Assembly (NCBI GenBank): GCA_035601575.1
Contig: DATNNZ010000108.1
Location: 1-6,733, forward strand
Length of the DNA: 6,733 nt
Reading direction: 5' to 3'
Source of the DNA: DASTDH01 sp035601575
GTDB lineage: Bacteria; Verrucomicrobiota; Verrucomicrobiia; Chthoniobacterales; JAFAMB01
How positions within the stretch are numbered: the stretch's first letter is position 1; every line of letters starts with the position of its first letter. Position numbers and translations under genes: made by a program. The notes below the pieces were generated by a model. The model ran no database searches. It saw only the letters and a program-made list of their open reading frames with translations, and was not told the DNA's origin. Positions 1 to 4,997 of the stretch are shown here, one piece after another.

Positions 1-39
1 TCCGGATCCCCACTGGCCGCCAATGTAATGCTGGGTCAC
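1..39 (-). CDS. Aldehyde dehydrogenase, N-terminal fragment (runs off left edge)
   Basis: Read on the minus strand from a GTG at 39-37, the 13 codons in the window give MTQHYIGGQWGSG. This resembles the extreme N-terminus of NAD(P)-dependent aldehyde dehydrogenases, which often begin with a short strand of the type 'hYIgGqWv'. The family oxidises aldehydes to carboxylic acids in the cytoplasm. No catalytic Cys/Glu or cofactor motif lies inside the window, so the call rests on this short match. A purine-rich stretch (AGAAGGTAGAG on the minus strand) precedes the GTG and could serve as ribosome binding site. The same frame stays open upstream to about 111 but has no ATG. The gene is the last visible member of the leftward cluster, directly behind two gene remnants. 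Whether it is intact cannot be told. Confidence 0.5.
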   Translation of the reverse strand, partial: MTQHYIGGQWGSG

Positions 40-44
40 GTTCT

Positions 45-110
45 CTACCTTCTCGTAAGGGCGTCCGCTATGCTCCTGACGAAGTCCTCTTCGTTGATGA
101 TTGTTGCCAT
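45..110 (-). pseudogene. 21-codon remnant resembling class I fumarase/mesaconase N-terminus
   Basis: A short minus-strand ORF starts at ATG 110-108 with a good ribosome binding site (GGAG, minus strand 120-117, six bases before the ATG) and stops at TAG 47-45. It encodes MATIINEEDFVRSIADAL followed by TRR. The first 18 residues resemble, from memory, the start of single-chain class I (iron-sulfur) fumarases/mesaconases of proteobacteria, such as 'MTTIIKQEDLIQSVADAL'. In those proteins the chain continues into an 'QYISYYHP' segment and runs to about 500 residues. Here it ends after three more codons, so it lacks all cluster-binding cysteines and the active site and cannot be an enzyme. It begins one base after the stop of the broken hydrolase. 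The alternative is a chance ORF or a small leader peptide; the well-placed ribosome binding site and the motif match favour a remnant. Confidence 0.35.
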
Positions 111-111
111 A

Positions 112-459
112 TCATGCTCCGATGTCAGGCCGAAAAGGACGAAAATCTGCTAGCGCCGTGCCGGGCAGATCGGCGCGGCCGCCGCTTTTTCCGTGGCCGC
201 GAATACTGATGGGCTGCGGTCGCCGGCCCCGATCGGCAATGTAGCTAAGAAAAACTTCCCGCCACATCCAAGCACCGTCAAAAGCTCCGTGAAGGCAAAG
301 AATTGGCGCTCCCCGCGATTCGTCTCTGGGTCTTATTTCGAGAAACTCAAGAGCCGGAGCTGAGCCGCAAGACGGGAGAAAACGAGTTGTAGCTCTATCA
401 TCACGACCATCCGTCGGCTGTGACTTGTCCGCAACTAGCGAGCTATTAGCAAACGTCAT
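112..459 (-). pseudogene. Truncated alpha/beta-hydrolase (N-terminal third only)
   Basis: This 115-residue minus-strand ORF starts normally. Residues 52-66 hold the first core strand and oxyanion-hole region (APILCLHGAFDGAWMW), and residues 87-92 hold RGHGKS, as in fold-1 alpha/beta-hydrolases that cleave ester, lactone or similar bonds. Members are usually about 250-300 residues. After about residue 106 (ALADF) the family pattern stops and the chain ends FRPFRPDIGA. The nucleophile elbow (G-x-S-x-G), the catalytic acid and the catalytic His are therefore absent, and a working hydrolase is very unlikely. The start overlaps the upstream dehydrogenase stop (ATGA, 459-456), so it was probably translationally coupled to that gene. 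No continuation of the hydrolase was seen in the other minus-strand frames of the remaining 111 bases. This points to a deletion rather than a simple frameshift. Confidence 0.7.
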
Positions 460-1460
460 TGGTCACCCATCATCACAACGACTTTGCCCACTGCTTTTCG
501 GTCGGCAACCCACCGGATTGCTTCACTTGCTCGCTCTAATGAGAACCGTTCCGAAACCAGCGGTCTGATTGACCCCTTCCTGTAAAATTCCAGCAGTTCA
601 GCAGTGCTTTTCTCGAACGCGTCACGTTCCCGCGCCACCCAGGCGGCCCAGAAAACGCCGACAATTTGGCAGGATTTCAAAAGTGGTAGATTTAGGGGAA
701 TACTAGGGATGCCTGCGGGGAAACCCACAACGAGAAAACGGCCATCCCAAGCAACGGCTCTCAGGGCGAGTTCGGAATATTGCCCCCCAACCGCATCATA
801 AATTACGTTCGCACCATTCGTACCGCATGCTTCCTTAAAAGCTTCAGCAAGTGCTTTTCCACTCGCTTTGTCATCAATGGTTCGCGGATAAACAAGGCCA
901 ACGTCCGCGCCGTGCTCCTTCGCTATTCTAATTTTTTCTTCCGAAGAAGCTGCAGCCACTACTCGCCCGCCCATGGCTTTGCCGAGCTCAACGGCCGCGA
1001 GACCAACCCCCCCAGCGGCACCCAAAATAAAAAGGGTCTCTCCAGGCGCAAGATGACCCCTTTCCTTTAAGGCGTAGTACGACGTCCCAAATGTAAGAAT
1101 AAAAGCGGATGCTTCATCGAATGGCATGCCCATTGGCATGGGGATGCATTGTGTTTCGTCGACCACCACTTTTTCAGCCATTCCTCCCCAATTTAGCCAA
1201 CCGATAACGCGGTCACCCAGCTTGTATTTTGTTATGCCGCTCCCAATCGCGGAAACTATTCCCGCCACTTCTCCACCTGGAGAAAACGGCCTTTCAGGCT
1301 TGAACTGGTAACGATCTTCAATGATTAGCGTGTCGGGGAAATTAATCGCACATGCCTTTACTGACAAAAGCACTTGGTTTGGACCCGGCTGAGGATCTGG
1401 AACTTCCTTCAACACCAACGTTTCCGGACCGCCAATAGTATTGCTTAGAAGTGCCCTCAT
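456..1460 (-). CDS. Zinc-less quinone oxidoreductase-type medium-chain dehydrogenase
   Basis: This 334-residue protein is full length for the NADPH:quinone oxidoreductase branch of the medium-chain dehydrogenase/reductase superfamily. The N-terminal GroES-like domain (about residues 1-125) carries KACAINFPD (35-43) and SPGGEVAGIV (60-69). The Rossmann domain has the nucleotide-binding turn GAAGGVG (147-153) and the following AASSEEK segment. The chain closes with the usual DRKAVGKVV. Zinc ligands are lacking, as expected for this branch. Members reduce quinones, enals or enoyl-CoA-like substrates with NAD(P)H in the cytoplasm; the real substrate cannot be read from sequence. The start at 1460 is supported by a strong GGGAGGA six bases upstream. 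The gene follows the CaiB-type CoA-transferase after 59 bases on the same strand and overlaps the broken hydrolase by four bases, so it is likely the middle gene of an operon. Residues 107-113 (PMPMGMP) are a small repetitive patch. Confidence 0.85.
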   Translation of the reverse strand: MRALLSNTIGGPETLVLKEVPDPQPGPNQVLLSVKACAINFPDTLIIEDRYQFKPERPFSPGGEVAGIVSAIGSGITKYKLGDRVIGWLNWGGMAEKVVVDETQCIPMPMGMPFDEASAFILTFGTSYYALKERGHLAPGETLFILGAAGGVGLAAVELGKAMGGRVVAAASSEEKIRIAKEHGADVGLVYPRTIDDKASGKALAEAFKEACGTNGANVIYDAVGGQYSELALRAVAWDGRFLVVGFPAGIPSIPLNLPLLKSCQIVGVFWAAWVARERDAFEKSTAELLEFYRKGSIRPLVSERFSLERASEAIRWVADRKAVGKVVVMMGDQ

Positions 1461-1519
1461 GGCGATCCTCCCTTCGCTATATCTGTAAACGAGAAACCAA
1501 GGTCCTTGCTCAAGCAGGT

Positions 1520-2653
1520 CTATCCGATGGTAGGGTTGGAGAATATCTTTCGGACGGCTTCATTATGCGCACCTAATGCTGGAACCGCGCCATAACTGCG
1601 CGGACCATTAGGCCACCTTGCGGGTGGCGCCGGAACATTGATAAAGCCCCGCGGCGTTTTCACCGCGATGGTATGCAGCTGGGTGTGCGTGAGAAGATCG
1701 GTCAATTCATTTACGAACGCGAACGCTATATCAGCGCTGCTCAGCCGCCGAACCAATTCCGAGGAGTCGAAGGCTGCAAAGCCAGCCGACACGCGAGCGT
1801 CAGTTTCGTCCCTGTTTTGCACTCTCGAGACATTTGACGAAAAGCGGATGTCAGACATCAACACCGGATCTTCCAGTACGCCTTGGCAGAGTCCCGACCA
1901 TTCCCGCTCGTTCTGTATCGAAATCAAGATCGGCTTGCCGTCTTTGGAGGAAAACACGCCGTAAGGGGCGATCGAGGGATGCGCTAACCCTATTCGTTTG
2001 GGAGGACGTCCCTGCGCCGCGTGCAGAAATGGAACCGCCATCCACTCAACGATCGTATCAAACATCGAAAGACGAACATGGGTGCCGCGTCCAGTTACGG
2101 TACGGCCATAAAGAGCCTCAAGGATTGCCTCTGCTGCCGCCGCTCCTGTGGCTATATCTACAATGGAAAAGCCAACTCTAGCCGCTTCCGACGGTCCGCC
2201 GGTGATCGAAGCGAGTCCGGACTCTGCCTGCACCAAAAGATCATATGCTTTACGCTCAGCCATCGGTCCACTTTCGCCATACCCGGAAATAGAACAGCCG
2301 ATAAGACGGGGGTACTTTTGACAAAGTGAATCAACCGAATACCCCATGCGGTCGATCGCACCGGGTTTGAGATTTTGAATGAAAACGTCGGCCTCAGCAA
2401 TTAGAGCCTCAAATAGCGCCCGATCCTTTTCCCTTCTTAAATCAACAACGACTGATTCCTTTCCTCTATTGAGCCAAACAAAATAGCTTGATTGCCCCGC
2501 GGCAACGTCGTCATAACCGCGCGCGAAATCACCTTCCGGTCGCTCCAGTTTGATAATCCTGGCACCCGCGTCCGCTAGCCGCATTGTACAAAACGGGGCA
2601 GCGACTGCCTGCTCGAGTGCCACAACTAATAAGCCTTCTAGGGGGCGCGTCAT
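1520..2653 (-). CDS. CaiB/BaiF family III CoA-transferase, itaconate-CoA-transferase-like
   Basis: This 377-residue protein is a family III (formyl-CoA transferase/CaiB/BaiF) CoA-transferase, which moves CoA between carboxylic acids through an aspartyl intermediate. The start reads LEGLLVVALEQAVAAPF, followed by RLADAGARIIKLERPEGDF (25-43) and the WLNRGKESVVVDLR segment (60-73). SGYGESGP lies at 123-130. The likely catalytic Asp is D166 in GFSIVDIATG, aligned by eye with D169 of formyl-CoA transferase. The NEREW motif and the KAYDLL stretch recall the subgroup that includes Pseudomonas itaconate CoA-transferase, remembered rather than searched. Substrate is therefore a guess, perhaps a C4-C5 dicarboxylate. 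Length is normal or slightly short for the family. The start is fixed by GAGGA (minus strand 2664-2660) six bases upstream. It is the first gene of the leftward cluster and is divergent from phaE. Confidence 0.85.
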   Translation of the reverse strand: MTRPLEGLLVVALEQAVAAPFCTMRLADAGARIIKLERPEGDFARGYDDVAAGQSSYFVWLNRGKESVVVDLRREKDRALFEALIAEADVFIQNLKPGAIDRMGYSVDSLCQKYPRLIGCSISGYGESGPMAERKAYDLLVQAESGLASITGGPSEAARVGFSIVDIATGAAAAEAILEALYGRTVTGRGTHVRLSMFDTIVEWMAVPFLHAAQGRPPKRIGLAHPSIAPYGVFSSKDGKPILISIQNEREWSGLCQGVLEDPVLMSDIRFSSNVSRVQNRDETDARVSAGFAAFDSSELVRRLSSADIAFAFVNELTDLLTHTQLHTIAVKTPRGFINVPAPPARWPNGPRSYGAVPALGAHNEAVRKIFSNPTIG

Positions 2654-2669
2654 TAATCGTCCTCAGAGC

Positions 2670-2686
2670 CTCGCGTTCATCGCGAG
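2670..2686. repeat. Inverted repeat in the leader of the leftward CoA-transferase
   Basis: CTCGCG and CGCGAG flank a five-base centre (TTCAT), giving perfect six-base arms. It lies 17 bases upstream of the CaiB-type CoA-transferase start, just beyond its ribosome binding site. It could be a repressor site or a small leader hairpin. The arms are short and GC-rich, so chance is possible. Confidence 0.3.
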
Positions 2687-2769
2687 ATAGGGCCAATCCA
2701 TTAAGGCTTCGAGGGGCTAAGCGGAAATAACTATAGAACATCGCTGCTATAAGCTTTGGCTAAGAGCGG

Positions 2770-2781
2770 CGCATTGCAAAA
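2770..2781 (+). promoter_or_regulatory. Possible PhaR-type TGC-rich site
   Basis: CGCATTGCAAAA matches 10 of 12 positions of the motif I remember for the rhizobial PHA regulator PhaR (TGCRNYGCASMA), with the first base and the S position off. PhaR proteins sense PHA and repress PHA-related genes, so a site upstream of phaE would make sense. The motif is degenerate and recalled from memory, and the match alone is weak. Confidence 0.25.
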
Positions 2782-2791
2782 AACATCAAAA

Positions 2792-2807
2792 ATACCTCAC
2801 GAGGTAT
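2792..2807. promoter_or_regulatory. Perfect 16-bp inverted repeat, candidate operator
   Basis: ATACCTC and GAGGTAT are perfect seven-base arms around a two-base centre (AC). This is the cleanest symmetric element in the divergent region and has the size of a dimeric helix-turn-helix repressor site of TetR, GntR or MarR type. No regulator gene is in the window, so the binding protein is unknown. The right arm also contains GAGG, which is well placed as ribosome binding site for the doubtful ORF beginning at 2811. The element could instead act as a small RNA hairpin hiding that site. Confidence 0.4.
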
Positions 2808-2810
2808 GCC

Positions 2811-3032
2811 GTGCTTGAGAGAAGACGCTGTCCCTTCAGCGGTCAAGGGTCCGATCCATACGAAACAGATATGCCCGCTAGCCAGAACCCCTATTGGCCT
2901 AGGCCGGCAGGGAGCCCTAACGTACCGTCAAACAATACGAAGCCGGTCCTGAAACAGGACGGGCAAAAAAGCGCGCGCCGGTTGAACTGGGTCGCATCGA
3001 CCGGGCGCGAATCGGAGGATAGGAATGGCTGA
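2811..3032 (+). CDS. Doubtful 73-residue ORF upstream of phaE
   Basis: A GTG-initiated ORF of 73 residues has GAGG at 2801-2804, six bases before the start, and ends in a TGA at 3030-3032, overlapping the phaE start (3025) by eight bases. That overlap is compatible with translational coupling. By my hand count about 64% of codons end in G or C. The product is polar and basic, rich in Pro, Arg, Ser and Asn, with no membrane segment, signal peptide or domain that I recognise. Against it: a second frame starting at ATG 2806 is also open for about 48 codons, phaE has a strong ribosome binding site of its own, and the ORF spans two hairpins. It may simply be the phaE leader. Confidence 0.2.
   Translation: MLERRRCPFSGQGSDPYETDMPASQNPYWPRPAGSPNVPSNNTKPVLKQDGQKSARRLNWVASTGRESEDRNG
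2943..2963 (+). repeat. Short hairpin in the phaE leader
   Basis: GTCCTG and CAGGAC flank a three-base loop (AAA) at 2946-2960. Across a single G/G mismatch the stem gains two further C-G pairs, giving eight pairs in nine positions. It has no following T run on the plus strand, so it is not an intrinsic terminator. It may be a protein-binding palindrome or a structured part of the phaE leader RNA. Confidence 0.35.
2972..3009 (+). promoter_or_regulatory. GC-rich leader hairpin next to the phaE ribosome binding site
   Basis: CGCGC and CCGGT (2972-2976 and 2978-2982), with G2977 bulged between them, can pair with ACCGG and GCGCG (3000-3009). This gives ten GC-rich pairs around a 17-base loop. 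The stem ends four bases before the GGAGG at 3014-3018 that serves phaE. If present in the transcript it could tune access of ribosomes to phaE. No ligand-binding riboswitch class is recognised. Confidence 0.35.
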
Positions 3033-3834
3033 AACCGACCAGATGAAGACCATCGCCGATTTTTGGACCAAGACAGGCAACGACGTTTCCGCAGCGCAGC
3101 AGAAGGTGCTCAAAGATTTCGCAGAAGGTATGACTAAAGCCTTTGTGTTTCCGATGCTGCCCTTCGCACCTGGAAACGCAACCATAGAAAACGCCGGCGA
3201 CGCCTTTCGCCAGCTCATTCTTTCATCGCTCAAGATCTCGGATTCAATCATTCAAGGCACTCCGCAGTCGGGGTCTGCCGACGGCATGACGGCCGAACTT
3301 CTTCAGAAGATTTTCGATCCGCGCGAATGGTTGTCCGCGACGGGATACATGGACGAAACGGTTCGTAGACTCACGGAGGGGCCCAAATTTTCCGACCTCG
3401 GACAGATCGAAGGTAAAATTCTTAATCTGTTTAGAGCGCTTTCAGAGACCCGCGCCCGAAGTCTTGAGCAAAGCACCCTCGTCCTTGCCGCGTGGGCTAA
3501 GGCGGTGAGTGAATTCGCCAACAAACTGAACGAAGCGGCTGCAACAAAAAAAACGTTTAGTTCTAGGAGCGAAATAGTTTCGCTTTGGGTCGAGATTGGA
3601 AATCGTCACCTGCTGGAGGCGCAGCGTTCGCCGCCCTACCTGGAAACGCAGCGTGCCCTGTTGCAAGCAAGTTCGAACCTTAAACTTTCTCAACAGGATT
3701 TAGGCGATTTTTACAATGACGTCTTCGGTTTGCCGACGCGTGTTGAGATAGATGATCTAACCCGCACCGTCGCCGAGCTAAAGCGCGAACTTAGAGTTGA
3801 AAAGCGAAGGTGGCGAGCTGCCAGCAAGGATTGA
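3025..3834 (+). CDS. phaE: Class III PHA synthase subunit PhaE
   Basis: This 269-residue protein is a PhaE subunit of class III polyhydroxyalkanoate synthase. PhaE has no catalytic residues of its own. It complexes with PhaC at the PHA granule and is needed for full synthase activity. The chain is largely helical. It includes FDPREWLSATGY (97-108) with EGPKFSDLG following, and a central region with a QRSPPYLETQRALLQAS segment (200-216). The C-terminus carries the family hallmark FGLPTRVEIDDL (234-245), followed by a basic heptad-like helix (about 245-265) that may be a coiled coil. The start has GGAGG (3014-3018) six bases upstream. No signal peptide or membrane segment is apparent. phaC begins two bases after its stop, so the two subunits are co-translated in a stoichiometric arrangement. 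The clear PhaC partner makes the call firm although PhaE sequences diverge strongly. Confidence 0.85.
   Translation: MAETDQMKTIADFWTKTGNDVSAAQQKVLKDFAEGMTKAFVFPMLPFAPGNATIENAGDAFRQLILSSLKISDSIIQGTPQSGSADGMTAELLQKIFDPREWLSATGYMDETVRRLTEGPKFSDLGQIEGKILNLFRALSETRARSLEQSTLVLAAWAKAVSEFANKLNEAAATKKTFSSRSEIVSLWVEIGNRHLLEAQRSPPYLETQRALLQASSNLKLSQQDLGDFYNDVFGLPTRVEIDDLTRTVAELKRELRVEKRRWRAASKD
3826..3830 (+). promoter_or_regulatory. Ribosome binding site that sets the phaC start
   Basis: AAGGA lies six bases before ATG 3837 and inside the last codons of phaE. It favours 3837 over the in-frame ATG at 3810, which lacks a comparable site, would overlap phaE by 25 bases and would add nine residues (MASCQQGLT) unlike family members. 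Confidence 0.6.
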
Positions 3835-3836
3835 CC

Positions 3837-4955
3837 ATGAGTCAGGTTAACGCGTCGAATAATACAGACCTATCCCAAGTGCTCAGCGAGGTAACAGATC
3901 TCGGTAAAAAGCTGGTTGGAGGCGCTCGACTCTTGAGTGAGGTGCGCGATGAAGATGTAGAAATTGGCACTACACCGAAGGACGAAGTTTGGCGCTCAGA
4001 CAAAGTGATCCTCTACCGCTACCGGCCTCTTGTGGAGCGCCGTCTCAAAGAACCGCTTCTCATCGTATTTAGTTTAGTTGGCCGCTACACGATCGTTGAC
4101 CTACAAGAGGACCGGTCGCTCGTGAGAAACCTCCTCAAGGAAGGCATCGACGTTTACGTGATCGATTGGGGCAGCCCTTCACGCGCGGACCGCTTTCTAA
4201 CGATGGATGATTACATCAACGACTATTTAGATGGGGCGGTCGAAGCGATTAAGCAACGTGACGGCGCCGAACGCGTCAATGTTCTCGGTATATGCGAAGG
4301 AGGGACATTTAGTCTTTGCCATGCTGCACTTCATCCGGAAAGCGTGCAAAATCTTATTCTAATCGTTACTCCGATCGACTTTCACGCACAATCGGGCGAC
4401 GAACCTCTGGGTCACGGCTTCATCAATATTTGGAGCCAAAATCTTAACGCGGAGGACGTCGACCAACTCATGGCTGCTTACGGCAACCTTCCTGGTGAAC
4501 TTATGGGATCGATATTCGCTTCAATGACACCCATGAGAACGATGATGAAATACAATCTGGACCTCATGGAAACGGCAGGTGACAAGCAAAAGCTAATGAA
4601 TTTTTTGCGGATGGAAAAATGGTTGGCCGACCGTCCACATCATCCCGGCGAGGTAGCCAAGCAATGGATCAAGGATCTTTATCAAGAAAACAAGCTAATC
4701 GCTAATACATTTAAGCTTGGCGATAAAACCGTAGATCTGCACTCTGTCACAATGCCGGTCCTAAATGTATTTGCTTTGGACGACCACATAATTCCTTCTG
4801 CAATGACCCGAAATCTCGACAAGCACATCGCTTCAAATAGCTATACCGAGCTTCCTCTGTCGGCCGGTCACATGGGGATATTTGTGAGTGGTAAATCGCA
4901 AGCGGTTCTTGGATCCAGTCTTGCGCAGTGGCTTCTATCGCACCAGTCGATCTAA
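3837..4955 (+). CDS. phaC: Class III PHA synthase catalytic subunit PhaC
   Basis: This 372-residue protein is the catalytic subunit of class III PHA synthase, which polymerises (R)-3-hydroxyacyl-CoA into polyester and releases CoA. It has the alpha/beta-hydrolase fold with Cys in place of Ser in the lipase-like box: GICEGG (151-156), nucleophile C153. The likely catalytic Asp is D316 in VFALDDHIIP and the general base is H345 in SAGHMGIFVSGK. VIDWGSPSRADRFLTMDDYI (108-127) is the strongly conserved stretch of this enzyme class. Length is near the Allochromatium-type class III enzyme (about 355) and far below class I (about 590). Family members usually show GGH before the catalytic His; here it is AGH, a mild change. 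It follows phaE by two bases, and the CoA-transferase follows after 42 bases with no terminator between. Substrate range is not readable, though class III enzymes prefer short-chain units. Confidence 0.93.
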   Translation: MSQVNASNNTDLSQVLSEVTDLGKKLVGGARLLSEVRDEDVEIGTTPKDEVWRSDKVILYRYRPLVERRLKEPLLIVFSLVGRYTIVDLQEDRSLVRNLLKEGIDVYVIDWGSPSRADRFLTMDDYINDYLDGAVEAIKQRDGAERVNVLGICEGGTFSLCHAALHPESVQNLILIVTPIDFHAQSGDEPLGHGFINIWSQNLNAEDVDQLMAAYGNLPGELMGSIFASMTPMRTMMKYNLDLMETAGDKQKLMNFLRMEKWLADRPHHPGEVAKQWIKDLYQENKLIANTFKLGDKTVDLHSVTMPVLNVFALDDHIIPSAMTRNLDKHIASNSYTELPLSAGHMGIFVSGKSQAVLGSSLAQWLLSHQSI

Positions 4956-4997
4956 CCTTTGCGGACGAGAATGAGTTAGTGCTATTGGGATTAGCCA

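Larger units (their letters stand above)
2654..3024. promoter_or_regulatory. Divergent control region between CoA-transferase and phaE
   Basis: These 371 bases separate the two divergent operons and should contain both promoters. No convincing -35/-10 pair was found for either strand. The best isolated -10-like box for the leftward operon is TATAGT on the minus strand at 2735-2730, without a good -35 at standard spacing. No sigma-54 type GG-N10-GC element and no FNR/FixK-type box with correct spacing was seen. The stretch is rich in inverted repeats (2670-2686, 2792-2807, 2943-2963, 2972-3009), annotated separately, and it may hold a small ORF. The density of symmetric elements suggests that one or more regulators, or leader RNA structures, control the locus. 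Confidence 0.6.

Noticed and set aside
780..1070. Plus-strand ORFs opposite the quinone oxidoreductase (also 604-801 and 1126-1311)
   Set aside because: They are antisense to a clear full-length enzyme, have no family motifs and no convincing ribosome binding sites.
1638..2329. Overlapping plus- and minus-strand ORFs inside the CaiB-type CoA-transferase
   Set aside because: Several frames are open at once over a well-conserved coding sequence; their products are compositionally odd and match nothing I recognise.
2758..2777. Possible sigma-54 promoter (GG ... GC near TTGC)
   Set aside because: The GG and GC are 16 bases apart instead of ten, and no other pair nearby has the right spacing.
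2774..2789. FNR/FixK-like half sites TTGCA and ATCAA
   Set aside because: The halves are separated by six bases instead of four and the left half is imperfect.
2841..2846. TTGACC on the minus strand as -35 box for the leftward operon
   Set aside because: No acceptable -10 sequence lies 16-18 bases downstream.
2896..2905. Perfect ten-base palindrome GGCCTAGGCC
   Set aside because: Short, GC-rich, without extension of the symmetry; expected by chance at this length in a region of this size.
3810..3836. Upstream in-frame ATG as phaC start
   Set aside because: It overlaps phaE by 25 bases and lacks a good ribosome binding site; ATG 3837 has AAGGA at ideal distance.
4956..4997. Terminator between phaC and the CoA-transferase
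   Set aside because: No stem-loop followed by a T run was seen in these 42 bases, which supports read-through.
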